64,000 nucleotides of DNA from Chara braunii (taxonomy: Eukaryota; Streptophyta; Charophyceae; Charales; Characeae): contig BFEA01000494.1 in the NCBI GenBank assembly GCA_003427395.1, positions 572,864 through 636,863 of the forward strand. The letters run 5' to 3'. The stretch's first letter is position 1. The number at the start of each line of letters is the position of its first letter. The notes under the pieces are model-generated. The model was not told the DNA's origin. It did no database searches and was given only the letters and a program-made list of their open reading frames with translations. A program made the translations under genes and the position numbers. Below are positions 1 to 12,069 of this stretch, one piece after another.

Positions 1-58
<58 letters not shown>

Positions 59-682
59 AAACAAAACTGCAAAAAACGATATGTTATGGAGAAAAATAAA
101 TTAAACAAGATTTGCCTGACTATTACATCCAAATTCCTTGCCTAATTTGAAATAAAAATAAAATATAAAAAACAAATACTGATAATGAAAATAACAAAAA
201 ATAAAAAAAAGAATTCAATTTAGTGAGTTTGCGAGCACGTTTTTGACACCGCCATCTTTTGAGATATTTCTTCTTTTTTTTTAAATATCTGTATGCCTTG
301 AAAATTTACAGATGTGTACTTCACGTATTACAAAAACCACTAAAAATGTTTCTAAAAATAATAAAATTGTTTAGACCTCGAACTAAAGTGAAAACAAAAA
401 GTAAAAAGTGAAAAAACACGTGGGCGAGCACGTTTTGATACCGCCATCTTTGGCGATTTTAAATTCTTATTTGGATTAGCCAAATGACTTGAAAACTTAC
501 AGGTGTGTACCTCAAGTCATAAAGAACTCACAAAAAACAATTCAGAAAAAAATCATTATTTTTAGTCCCCGAATAAATTTTTGGTGGGGGTTGAACGCCG
601 TCGGGTTCGGACCCCGTACGGGACCCCGAACGCCCGTACGTACGGAGGTCTGTCCGGGGACCTCCGTACGTAGGGGCTGGTA

Positions 683-686
<4 letters not shown>
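1..686 (-). mobile_element. hAT-like MITE, reverse copy, left end cut by window
   Basis: An AT-rich core with two sub-repeats, each reading (in reverse) as the family signature 'gatggcggtgtcaaaa' followed by a cgtgctcgccc-type block (near 232-262 and 422-452). A GC-rich end at about 590-686 is built of palindromic CGTACGG/CGTTCGG-type motifs and finishes in GGTAACCCTA. The same architecture recurs at 15.39-16.15, 16.98-17.76 and 53.88-54.62 kb. The window opens with a poly-A run (1-53). No coding capacity is seen, and the left boundary is outside the window. Confidence 0.55.

Positions 687-726
<40 letters not shown>
687..726. repeat. (TA)n microsatellite
   Basis: About 20 uninterrupted TA units sit exactly between two GC-rich MITE ends. 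Length is likely polymorphic or uncertain in the assembly. Confidence 0.95.
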
Positions 727-728
<2 letters not shown>

Positions 729-815
729 GTTGTCAGGCCGAACGTACGAAAGCCCCTAAGCTGTCCCCCGAACGTTCGGACGTTCGGGTCCTCGTGGGGT
801 AACCAGCCCCTATTA
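727..815. mobile_element. GC-rich MITE end fragment
   Basis: It begins AGGTTGTCAGGCCGAACGTA, almost identical to the left end of the MITE at 16,975, and contains CCGAACGTTCGG palindromes. It ends in GGGGTAACCAGCCCC, the inverted complement of the sequence at about 672-685. It is a terminal fragment that probably abuts the preceding element after nested insertion. Confidence 0.5.
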
Positions 816-817
816 CA

Positions 818-3800
818 ATAATTTTGATGCAGCCAACAAGGTAATCGACTGACTTAGTTTTGACTCGGTGAGACGTGTTCCCAAAGTTACTCATTCCAAC
901 CTACCGCTGAGCTAAAATTAGGCACACACACTTATCTTCACACAATCTTAATCTTCTTTAGTGCCAGACTGCTTTGCTAACGACTCTTAATCAAGTGCAT
1001 TGCTTGAAGTGTTGCATGTTTTTTCTTCTAGGAAGTGGTCTGGGGTACTCCTCGCCCCAGAACATAACTCGGATCTCAGAAGTCGGCCCGTCTCTACCAA
1101 ATCGGCAGAGTACCCCACCCTCTAGAACGGTCCACTCTGGGTCGATAACAGGGTCGGTTTCTAAAGCAACAAACCCTCGCCTAAGATGCTTCATGAAGAA
1201 AAAAAATGTGTTGACCTCAAGTAGGTTTTAGTATTCTCATTTCTCCTAAATCAAGGGTAACTTGGACGAAAAGAAAACGAAGAGATAAGAACGATAATCA
1301 TTTGAACAAGTATACGTAGATAAGATTATTTGGCATAGGAAGGGTCCTCCTCTGAAAAAGATTCAGTCCGTTTGACCTTATTCTGCTTTATTTCAATCGA
1401 ATTCATTTTACAACACACGCAGAATAACCTTTATCAAAACAATAAGTTTTTTTGACAAGCAGGCAGGTAAAAGGTAGAAAGAAGACAATATTTTCATCTT
1501 TCGCAAATAGGCATAAATCAAACTCTTTTGCAAGCATCTTTCTACCTACCTGCACAACACGCAAAGAAAACAAGTTCAAGAGAAAACCAGTGCAATCCTA
1601 TACTCATGTCACACCTCACCATTCACATGCAAACATACATTTCCTTTACCTTTTGAATGAACATTCGATTGAACAGAGTCAAGCAAAGGGTTCACACAGA
1701 TGAGAAGAGAAATGTGAATCATTTTACTGACATTTAGTGAAGTTTGGTCTGACTCACTTAAGAAAGCCGGGTAATATTTCAATCAAAAGAAAATAATCGC
1801 CGAAGAAAAATATGCGGCTCACCACTCCACAAGTTGTGGCCTCTCCCCTCAATCACTGTCCGCGTCCTTTCTCAACTGTTCAAAAGTACAAAGGTTGGAC
1901 CAAAAAAAAAAAAACTCAAGCGAGATAGCCCTCAAGGAGGGTGTTCTCACAATTAGTTTCACCTGGTCCCAACGTCCCAACTGTCTCAACAAAGTCCCCC
2001 TGCACCACGTCCTCCAAGGACACTTCCCCAACCGAACGCAAGTTCATGCCATCTTTAATCACTGCGTCTGCAACCCAAGTTGGTCCCACTAGGTCCCAAG
2101 ATGGTCCCAAGTAGTCCTGGGTAGTACCACACCATCGCCGACAATACCAAATAATCCATAGCTCAAAATCGCTCACCTTGCATGCCGCAAAAAAAAATAA
2201 ATGTGGCCCTGGCTAAAAACCGCATATGTCGCGAACCGTTATAACAAATATCACGTGCACTCACTCGGCGCTCTCTTCATATCGCCGGTCCACCCACCAC
2301 TACTATACAGCCCCAATCGTGCACCAGAGCCGCACAATCCCAACACGTACCGGCCATAGCCCAACCTTTAGGCTACACTGGGATCCACCATAATCAATGT
2401 ACACCACAAAAAAATAACAGCGAACCACTGCTTGTCTCGCCACCAAAACCAGTACCACGGCTGTCGTGCAGCATCACCACCTGATCACACTTCCAAAAGA
2501 CTGATTCACCATGCCGCAAAAATCTGGTACACTGCCCCTCAGAAAAAACCGTCGACGGGCCGCCAACCAGACAACACTTCCCTAGGTGAAAAATATCGAC
2601 ATCGCCGCCAATTTCGGCAGCATGATCCCACTTGATACGCTGTCATTGTCATGCTGCTGATCGAACAGCACCTTCCCACACTCACATTAAAAAGGACATC
2701 GGCAGCACACGGCAAATCCAGCAGCACCTTCCCTTAGGAAGGTCTTGACGTTGCGGCGACAGTCCGACAGCATCTCCCCCACCACGTTGCCGTCGTACCG
2801 AAATCCCTGCAGGATAACCCCACAAAATGAGGTGCCGCTTTCCGCATCCTCAGGTTCTGACGCAGCCCGTCGGCCCCAGTACCAGCACAGGGGTGGGGCA
2901 TGGAGCCTCCACCCCTTGGCTATGGCTGCCTCCCTTCTCCTCCTCCAACTTTCTACAGAACTCCAGTAGCAGCTCCACCGACAACACCGCCCCACAGTAG
3001 CAGCCAGCAAGCATTCACTCAAGTGATTGACCCAGCAGCAGTGCCTCAAGTGTGAGGTTGTTGGGTGGAGTGTTGGCCTTTATAGCCAGTTGAAGGCATG
3101 TGGGCAGCTACTTTGCCCACAGCCAGGTAAAATTCGTCAGTGCTCCTGACCCTCGATCTAAATCGACGGTCGGGAGCTCGATGCGTTGGTTTTCCCTTAG
3201 GGGGACCAAGGTCATCAACCCCAGAAGTATCTGGCCATTTTCCCAGGCCAGATACTCATTAAAATCGCTGTACTCAGCCATTTACTTCAGCCTGTTCAAA
3301 ACGAACAGGCGCAGTCCCATCACCCCCTAGAATCTTCTGGGGCTGCACCTATTCCGCGACCTCGGCCACATACGTGGCCGTTATTTTTTTTTGTCCCTTC
3401 CTTTTCTTTTCTTTCAAGTTCTTTCTTCTTTTTTCTTTTTACCCCCCCTTGTGCAGGGGGCAGCTTATTTTTCGAAACGAGCGGCCTTCCCCTCCTGTAA
3501 ATCATTTCACAGAGTCGAACTTGAGTCTGGCTCAACAGGGTCTTCGTCCCTGTTTCTCTCATGTGTGCATGAATCCACGTGCCAAAGGCGCCAGGTCCAG
3601 GCGCACCAAGAACTTGCGGTCTGTTTCAAAAGCGAGCGGGCACAAGTAGGTGCCATAGGAGAGTGAGGGGGGGACTACCACTGTTATTTGTCACGTTAGT
3701 TTAGATCCCTTTCTTTTTCTTTTTTTTTTTCTTTTTTCGGGTTGGTGCATCCCCGTTCGTCAAACGAATAGTTCTTGCACAGTTCATCAAAACGATTGGG

Positions 3801-4985
3801 GGGGAACGTGCCGCAATGTATATTTCCATGTTCTAATGGAAGATTGATTTTATTTTGCTCATCCTAAAAGAAAGGTCTGTTCATCAAAACAAAACGAATG
3901 GGCGCACTGACACAGTAAACGAGACAAGAAATTAGGGGAGGGGGAATCTAAGAAAATCTAATACTAAAATTCAGGGGAAAAAATCTAAAAAAAAAATCTT
4001 AAAAAAAAAAAAAAAAAACTTACGTCTTTGACGAATGGTTGTCTGTTATCACGGGCACCTGCCTCCTTTCTGGGGGCTTTAATCCGTTGGCTTAAAGCCA
4101 ACAGTCACATGTGGTGCTGCACCCACGAACCGTTGAAATACAGACCCGAGTTCGATCCCGGATGAGATCGAAATGAAAACAATTTAAATCATTTATCGAG
4201 TTATGCGTGTCATTTTTGCACAGAGGCTGTTTCCGCCCCGCGCGGATGATCACAACCATGAGATCTCACGGATCGCACGGTCGAAATCGGTTGTGCTGGG
4301 ATAATCCTCCGCAATGGCCAGCTCAAAAGAGCTAGCCCAGTTCGGCACAGTCAGATTCGTTCCCTGCATCTCTGACATGGTAGTCTACTATGTTTACCTA
4401 CTGGGTTAGCTCCTTTCACAAGAGCAAAAGCAGCAACCCTTCTATTTGAAGGGTTGCGCCCGGTAGGCCGTCCCCAGCCTGTGGCTCAGCAGGCTTCGCC
4501 TGCATGAGGCCTTGCAGGTCTTGCCTGCCTGCTTCAAAGTCGACGCCCCACAACCTACCCAACAGGGGCCTAGTCTGACGCTTGATAGGTCAACCTTTTA
4601 GCTGCGACTCCGGCGTCGGGCCTCGACATGGAGTCAAATCTCATGGCCCAATAAAAACATGTGACTCTTCTCTCCGATGTTGGCATCTTATACCTGTCGT
4701 TCCCTCTTTTTAGCCTACTTAGACCCTGACTCGCGTGACTGCTATTTTAGGTAGAATTGGTCTAGCTTTCCCGTTCCCACGTCCTCGCTCTTTGCGACTT
4801 CGAAAAAAACGGAGCACTGTCATTAGCTGTTGTTACTTTCGGACGTTACAAGCGACCGGGTCAAACTTGAAAACTTTTCGTCTCTCAGTCATAGGTAAGG
4901 TCTGAATATACTTATGGCAAACGTCAGTTTCATCAAGTTCTTCAATTGAATGAAAGCGTCGGACAGCGTCCGACGTTAAAAATCC
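818..4985 (-). mobile_element. Truncated giant LTR (downstream copy) of a LARD-like retrotransposon
   Basis: This ~4.15-kb stretch is colinear with 7,902-12,035 at an offset of about 7.05 kb, with substitutions and small indels throughout. Shared landmarks include the 'gcagcc.acaaggtaatcg' block at one end, the 'ccaccataatc..tgtacaccac' block near 2,390/9,440, and the end '.ggatttttaacgtcggac' (minus strand). Read on the minus strand it would be the 3' LTR. It is cut at 818, next to a MITE end, before reaching the part of the LTR that precedes the primer-binding site in the other copy. Short open frames such as the minus frame near 2,687-3,049 have a partner in the other copy (9,704-10,270), but I recognise no family and treat them as non-genic. 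The LTR assignment is an inference from the duplication plus the PBS at 6,722; the expected TG terminus is not clear. Confidence 0.6.
3077..3084 (-). promoter_or_regulatory. TATA-like box inside LTR
   Basis: The minus strand reads TATAAAGG, followed by a pyrimidine- and CA-rich stretch. The other LTR copy has TTATAAGGG at the equivalent site (10,086-10,094). Conservation between copies fits a core promoter for the retrotransposon transcript, but this is sequence resemblance only. Confidence 0.3.
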
Positions 4986-6721
4986 CTGGACCCCATTGAA
5001 CGACGTCCTCGTCGTTCACCGTCAAAACGAAATCAAGATCCTTATAAAAATGTCATGTGAAAGCAACCGTTACGATTACAATACACAACAATTTCAACAA
5101 TCATCTGGAACTAAGTAAGAACTTTTACAACAATGTACAACAATACAATCATTAAAACCGGATTTAGCTTTGAGGAGCCTTAACTCAATACAACTCATAT
5201 ATGGACGAAATGATATCAGATGTTGCCTCTGGCAAGCCTTATCAAAACTTTGACCCAGGTCTAGCCCCTGGAAGTCTTCAATTCAGAGGAACTTTTTCAT
5301 AATGATCCAAGCATCATCCAATTGGCGACCACTCAAAACATCATTTAGTTTCTCAGAATGGTACCGGTAAAGCTTCCGGCTAGCCTTCAAAACCCCAATT
5401 GGTTGACATCTCCATTTATTTAAAAAAATCAAGTTTAATCGCCCTGACGGGTCTTTCAAAATATTCGACCTCCTAGGCGCCCCAGACAGAATCCGAACCA
5501 ACCATTCATGAGAGAAACCATTCGTACCAAGTTCCCCGACCAAGTTATGATTCTCATTTTGATTCACATAATTTATCATGCTCGTTTCTTCTAAACTCCT
5601 TGTGCATGAGTCGAGGAGTGGTGTAATCCAGATGAGGATGATATCTCGACATCAAGCCCCGCTTTAGATTCGAGTCTCAGCGCATTCCCTCCGATTCCCT
5701 TGTTTTCGACTTCATTAGTCCTTCTGCATATAGAGTAGAACAACCCCACCTTTCATGACCGGGGTTGACTAGGCCCTGATCATGGAGGTACAGTGACCAC
5801 GTATGGCACGAGGGTAGGTAGTCACTCCCCCCATGACAAACAATTGTCGCCTACCCTTACAAGCAATGTTATAACAAGATCTCAACATTTTTCTCCCTTT
5901 CGGTGATACTGTAGTCTTCCTTCCTTAAACCATATAGGATCCAGAAGACAACATTCCACTATGGACCAGGAGCATAGCTCCGGCGTGGGCCTCACTACCA
6001 CCTACGGAGCTCATAAATCCATCAAACAATTATTGTGACATGATAACGCCATCAAAACTTACTTCAAAAAAAAATCAAGAATAACAATACAACTTACAAC
6101 AAATGTTTTCACATTAAATTTCATAACGATCCAAGCTAAATAATCTTCAACAGTAGTTCAGATGCCTTCAATTATAGAAATACATCACCAAAACGAATAA
6201 TCTCGAAATGAATTGAAGTCCGGGTGAATTGATCAATCGAAATATACATCATTCCAATATAATAATCAAATATATTACGAAATAAATCTGCAAAACAATA
6301 TCAAAAGAAAGTCAACGTTTAGTTGACAATTTTTCAAAATAGTTCCAACCAATAATAATTATAACTAAAATAATACCTTAAGGTTCATGATAAACGATAC
6401 AATTAAAATATGACACATGAAAACGATAATTCTCAACACAATAACTCGTATATCAAAACCATAACAGAATATAACACAATTAATATCAAGATATTAATAA
6501 TTAAAACCCAATTGGAACGTTCAAAAGTAACAAAAATAAACTTCAGAATAAAATCAACATATAATTCATAGAGTTGTAAAATTATGCGAATAAATCAATG
6601 ATGATAAAACTAACATATAATTGATAGAGTTATGAAATAATTGACTTTTATGATTCAAAATGTGATCAATTAATCCATCACCCGAGTGTTGTTCGGCTAG
6701 GGACAACGGTAGTTTGTTGTT
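4986..6721 (-). mobile_element. Non-coding internal region of the LARD-like element
   Basis: This stretch lies between the two LTR copies and directly follows the primer-binding site on the minus strand. At ~1.7 kb it is far too short for gag-pol, and no protease, reverse transcriptase, RNase H or integrase motif is visible in any frame. One 98-codon minus-strand frame (5,283-5,579) could be a gag remnant but matches nothing I know. Long LTRs around a short non-coding interior resemble the large retrotransposon derivatives (LARDs) of cereals, so the element would depend on proteins from elsewhere. Confidence 0.5.
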
Positions 6722-6740
6722 ATCCCCGGCAACGGCGCCA
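6722..6740 (-). other. Retrotransposon primer-binding site (tRNA-Asp)
   Basis: The minus strand reads TGGCGCCGTTGCCGGGGAT. This 19-nt sequence is the exact complement of the CCA-tailed 3' end of plant tRNA-Asp(GUC) as I recall it, and is a primer-binding site common in plant Ty3/gypsy (Athila-type) elements. It fixes the element's orientation (minus) and the LTR/internal boundary at about 6,741. Confidence 0.8.
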
Positions 6741-7245
6741 CTTATCGAGAGCATCGACTCCCGTTTTTTTTGCAATGGGTGGGAGTCCTCTCGGGCATGT
6801 CACGTAGGAGTTTAACGAAACAAAAACAAGAGACAACTCAGAAATGACGCATAACATTCCGCAAGTCGCCGAGACGATCGTGGTAGCATCGTCCCTTCTC
6901 CGCTCTGACCAATTGCGCCAGCTATACATTTCGTGGTCCCCTACGACGGGATAGGTTCCCGCAGTACATAAGTTTTCCTTCCCTAAGCGGTTGTCACTAC
7001 CCTTAGAGGTGTATCCCTACCGAGCTACTGACCCACTTTCGAAAGCTTTTAAATGCAATTGCAGAGGTGGGTCAGTTGAGAGGCGTTTTGCTCGTTCGTT
7101 GTAGTATAAATACGCTTGGTTAACGTCAAGCGGACCCGAACCTCGTCCGTTCCTATGACGCTAATCTCGTAAGTACGAAGCGAACGTCGTTCGACTAAGA
7201 TGGTCTCAACCAAGCGTAAAAACCACAATTCTTCATGAGAGAAGG

Positions 7246-7672
7246 TTAACAACAGTCGTATTTTTCATCACCACTTCAGGACACCCTTCACTACTTCAGG
7301 ATGCAGCCTGCCTAAACAGGTGGTTTTCAGGGTCTTCGGAGTGGTTTTCATGAAATGGTGAAAGCTCCGAAGACCCTGAAAACCACATGTTTAGGCAGGC
7401 TGCATCCTCAAGTGGTGAAGGGTGGTTTTCATGGTCTTCAGACCTTTCACCACTTCAGGGCCATTCATGATTTTTAGACTGCCAAAAACTCTCACTTGAC
7501 CACTTCAGGACACCCTTCACCACTTCAGGATGCAGTCTCCCTAAACAGGTGGTTTTCAGGGTCTTCGGACATTTCACCACTTCAGAACCATTCAGGATTT
7601 TCAGACTGTCCAAAACTCTCACTTCAGAATTTTCATTTCTGAATTTTCAGCTACCCATTAACCGTTTGTGTT
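7246..7672. mobile_element. ~430-bp fold-back insertion inside LTR
   Basis: This segment is absent from the inverted LTR copy at about 12,440. It starts GGTTAAC and ends near ATTAACC, a possible 6-7-bp terminal inverted repeat. Inside are several direct repeats of 'ggttttcagggtcttcgga' and 'caccacttcagga', plus a long hairpin (7,282-7,424). It is probably a small non-autonomous fold-back element; no target duplication was confirmed. Confidence 0.45.
7282..7424. repeat. Inverted repeat, 60-nt arms
   Basis: Arms 7,282-7,341 and 7,365-7,424 are reverse complements with 3 mismatches in 60, separated by a 23-nt loop. One arm sequence is repeated again, partially, at about 7,505-7,585. Confidence 0.9.
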
Positions 7673-10600
7673 CATCCTAGTCCCTTAGACACATAATACA
7701 ACAAAATTGTAACAACTACATATGGTTACATCAAAAGGAATCGACCGTAGTCGATAGGACGGTATATCCAATCTGAAATGATAACTATAAAAATTGAATC
7801 ATCATATGAAACATCCAACAATACAACATCAAAATAAACCCTGACCACCTCGGGTCGATATCCAGAAAACAATCATACAACCGCCAACGGGGAGTTGCTA
7901 CTGACAATAATTTTAATGCAGCCGACAAGGTAATCGGCTGTCTTAGTTTTGACTTTGTGATACGTGTTGCCAAAGTCACTCATTCCAATCTACAGTTGAG
8001 CTAAACTTAGGCACACACACTTGTCTTCACACAATCTTAATCTTCTGAACGACAGGCTGCTTTGCTAATGACTTTTTATCAGATGGATTGCTTGAAGTAT
8101 TGCATGTCTTTTCCTTTAGGAAGTGGTCTGGGGTTTTCCTCCTCCTCGTCCGAGCACAAAACTCGGATCTTAGAAGTCGGATCGTCTCCACCGAATCGGC
8201 AGAGTACCCCCCCATAGAACAGTACACTCCGGGTCGATAACAGGGTCGACTCCTAAAGCAACGAACCCCCGCCTCAGATGCTTCCTGAAGCAGAAACAAT
8301 ATGTTCACCGCAAATAAGTTTTAGTATTCTCATTTATCCTAAGTCAAGGGTAACTTGGACGAAAAGAAAACGAAAAGAGAAAGAATGATAATCATTTGGA
8401 CAGGTATAGGTAGATAAGATAATTCGGCATAGGAAGGGTTTTCCTCAGGAAAAGACTAAGTCTATTTGACCTTATTCTGATTTATTTCAATCGAATTCAT
8501 TTTACAACACACGCAGAATAACCTTTATCAAAATAACAAGTCTTTTTTACAAGCAGGCCGGTAAAAGGTAGAAAGAAGACAATTTTTTCATTTTTCCCAA
8601 ATAGGCATCTTTTACAAGCATCCTTCTACGTACCTGCACAACACGCAAAGACAAGAAAATTCAAGAGAAAACCAGTGCAATCTCATACTCAAGTCAGACC
8701 TCACCATTCACATGCAAACACACATTTTCTTTGTTTTTTCAATGACCATTTGATTGAACAGAGTCAAGCAAAGTGCGGGTTCACACAAGTGTGAAGAGAA
8801 ATCTGAGTCATTCTACTAACCTTGAGTAAAGTTTGCCCCGACTCACTCAAGAAAGCCGGGTAATATTTTAATCAGAAGAAAATAATCGCGGAAGAAAAAT
8901 ATGTGACATACAACTCCACAAGTTATAGTCTTTCTCCAGAATCACGGTCCTTGTCCTCTCTCACCTGTTCAAAAGTACAAAAGTTGGACAAAAAAAAAAA
9001 ACTCAAGCGAGATAGCCCTCCAGGAGGGTGTTCCCACAATAAGTTTCACGTGGTCCCAACATCCCAACTGTCTCAACACCGTCCCCCTGCACCACGTTCT
9101 CCAATAACACTTCCCCAACCGAGCGCAAGTTCATGCCACCTCCAATCACTGCGTCTGCAACCCAAGTTGTCCCACTGGGTCCCAAGATGATCCCAATTAG
9201 TCCTGGGCAGTCCCACACAATCGCCGACAATACCAAGTAATCTATAACTCAAAACCGCCTTGCATGAAGTAAAAAAAAAATAAAGGTGGCCCTGCCTGAA
9301 AACCGCATGTGTCGCGAGACCCAATGACGAATGTTGTATGCACTCACTTCGCGCTCTCTTCATGCCGCCGGTCCACTCATAACTGCCACATAATCCCAAC
9401 CATGTACCACCGCTAGCCTATCCTTTAGGCTACACTGGGATCCACCATAATCGTTGTACACCACAAAAAATTAACAGCGGACCATTGCTTGTCTCGCCAC
9501 CAAAACCAGTACCACGACTGTCATGCAGAATCACCACCTGATCACACTTCCAAATGACTAATTCACCATGCCGCAAAAATCTGGCACACTGCCCCTCAGA
9601 AAAAACCGTCGACGGGCCGCCGCTGCCAATTTCTGCAGCATGGTCCCACTGAATACACTGTTGTTGTCGTGCCCTAATCGAATAGCACTTCTCCACACTC
9701 GCATTAAAAAGAACATCGGCAACACACGGCAAATCCAGCAGCACCTTCCCTTAGGAAGGTCTTAACGCTGCGATGGCAGTCCGACAGCATCTCCCCCACC
9801 ATGTTGTCATCGTAGCGAAATCCCTGCAGGATAACCCCACAAAATGAGGTGCCGCTTGCCGCACCGTCCGGCTCTGACGCAGCACGTCGGCCCCAACACC
9901 AGCAAAACGGTGGGGCAAGGAGCCTCCAGCCCTTGGCTATGGCTGCCTCCTTTCTCCTCCTCCAACTTTCTGCAGAACTCCAGCAGCACCTCCACCGGCA
10001 GCACCGCCCCACAGTAGCAGCCAACCAGCATTCACTCAAGTGAGCAGCACTGCCACAAGTGCGAGGTTGCTGGGTGGAGTGTTGACCCTTATAACCTACT
10101 TTGCCCACTGCCAAGTAAAATTCGCCAGTGCTCCTGGCCCTCGATCTAAATCGACGGTCAGGAGCTCGATGCCTTGGTTTTCCCCAAGAGGGACCAAGGT
10201 CATCAACCCCCAGAAGTATCTGGCCATTTTCCCTGGCCAGATACTCCTGTAAATCGTTGTACTCAGCCATTTACTTCAGCCTATTCAAAACAAACAGGCG
10301 CAGTCCCATCACCCCCTAGAATCTTTTAGGGTTGTACCTGTTCCATGGTCGCGGCCACATACGTGGCCGGTTTTTTTGTTTTCCTTCCTTTTCTTTTATT
10401 TCTTTCTTCTTCTTTATTTTTACGCCCCCCTTGTGCAGGGGGCAACTCATTTTTCGAAACGAGCAGCCTTCCCCTCTTGTAAGTCATTTCACAGAGTCGA
10501 ACTTGAGTCTGGCTCAACAGGGTCTTCGTCCTTGTTTCTCTCATGTGCGCCTATACTTAGCCGCCAAAGGCGCCAAGTCCAGGCGCACCAAGAACTTGCG

Positions 10601-12026
10601 GCCCGTTTCAAAAGCGAACGGGCGCAAGTAGGTGCCATCGGAGAGTGAGGGGGGGATTACCACTGCCATTTGTCACGCTAGTTTAATTTTTTTTTTTTTT
10701 TTTCGGGTTGGTGCCTCCCCGTTCGTCAAACGAACAGGCCTTGCACAATTTATAAAAACGATGGGGGGGGAACGTGCGGCAATGTATATTTTCATGTTCT
10801 AACGGAAGATACATTCGATTTTGCTTATCCTTACAGAAAGGTCTGTTCGTCAAAACAAAACGAACGGGCGCACAGACACAGTAAACGAGACAAAAAATGA
10901 GGGGAGGGGGAATCTAAAAAAATCCAATAACAAAATTCAGAAAAAGAAATTAAAAAAAAATCTAAAGAATAAAAAAACAAAGAAAAGGAAAAAAACTTAC
11001 CTCTTTGACGAACGGTTGCCCGTTATCACAGGCACTTGCCTCCTTTCTGGGGACTTATAGTCCCAGTCACTTCTGTATGCGTCATTTGGCTCTTTCGTTT
11101 TTTTTTTTTAGGGGGGGGGGTTATCTGTTGGCTTAAAGCCAACGGTCACGTTTTGTGGTGCTGCACCCACGAACCCTTGAAATACAGACCCGAGTTCGAT
11201 CCCAGATGGGATCGAAATGGAAAAAAAAAAAAAACATTTCTCGAGTTATGCGTTTCATCCTTGCACAGGGGCTGTCTCAGCCCCAAGTGGCTGATCGCAG
11301 CCATGAGATCTCGCAGATCGCACGACCGAAACCAGTCGTGCAGGAATAATCCCCAATAATGGCCAGCTTAAAAGAGCTAGCCTAGTTGGGCACAGTCTGA
11401 TTCGTTCCCTGCATCTCTGGCATGGCAGTCAACTGTGTTTACCTACTGGGCTAGCTCCTTTCACAAGAGCAGAATCAACAACCCTTCTATTTGAAGGGTT
11501 GCGCCTTGTAGGTCGTCCCCAGCCTGTGGCTCAGCAGGCTTCGCTTGCCTGAGGCCTTGAAGGCTCTGCCTGTCTGCTTCAAAGTCGACGCCCCGCAGCC
11601 TACCCGACAGGGGCCTAGCCTGGTAGGCTTGATAGGTCAACCTTTTAGCCACGACTCCGGCATCGGGCCCCGACGTGGAGTCAAATCTCATGGCCCAATA
11701 AAAACATGTGACCCATCTCTCCCACGTTGGCGTCCTATACCCGTCGTTCCCTCTTTTTAGCCTACTTAGGCCCTGAATCGCACGACTGCTATTTTAGGTA
11801 AAATTGGTCTAGCTTTAGTGTTCCCACGCCCTCGCTCTTCTGCGGCTTCGAAAAAAACGAAGCACTGCCAGTAACTGTTGTTACTTTCGGATGTCATAAG
11901 CGACTGGACTAAACTCGAAAATTTTTCGTCTCTCAGTCACAGGTCAGCTCTGAAGAAACTTTTGGCAAACGCCAGTCTCATCAAGTTCTTCAATTCAACG
12001 AAAGCGTCCGACGTTAAAAATCCCCG

Positions 12027-12057
12027 GCAAATACCCTTGTTAGGGTACTATTTGCCT
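12027..12057. repeat. Small hairpin at LTR inversion junction
   Basis: GGCAAATA and TATTTGCC arms enclose an inner CCCT/AGGG stem. The hairpin lies exactly between the minus-strand giant LTR and the plus-strand LTR fragment that follows. Confidence 0.6.
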
Positions 12058-12069
12058 CAACAACGGGGG

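Larger units (their letters stand above)
6741..12035 (-). mobile_element. Giant 5' LTR (~5.3 kb) of LARD-like retrotransposon
   Basis: On the minus strand this runs from about 12,035 to the PBS-adjacent end at 6,741. Its upstream 4.1 kb matches 818-4,985. Its last ~1.2 kb (about 8,010 to 6,741) is matched in inverted orientation by 12,070-12,935 and partly by 55,930-56,345. A ~430-bp segment (about 7,246-7,672) is missing from the inverted copy and is therefore an insertion. The body carries a TATA-like box at 10,086-10,094 (minus) and an A-box-like tRNA motif at 7,990-8,003 (minus). Many short frames occur; none resembles a known protein. The exact outer boundary is uncertain because a clean TG terminus and target-site duplication are not visible. 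Confidence 0.55.

Noticed and set aside
3374-3666. Similar 90-codon frames in both LTR copies (also 10,332-10,648)
   Set aside because: Conservation follows from the LTR duplication itself. The product begins in T-rich low-complexity sequence and no family is recognised.
4140-4165. B-box-like GAGTTCGATCCCGG, possible tRNA or SINE
   Set aside because: No matching A box at tRNA distance and no cloverleaf could be drawn. The same sequence occurs in the sister LTR copy at about 11,192.
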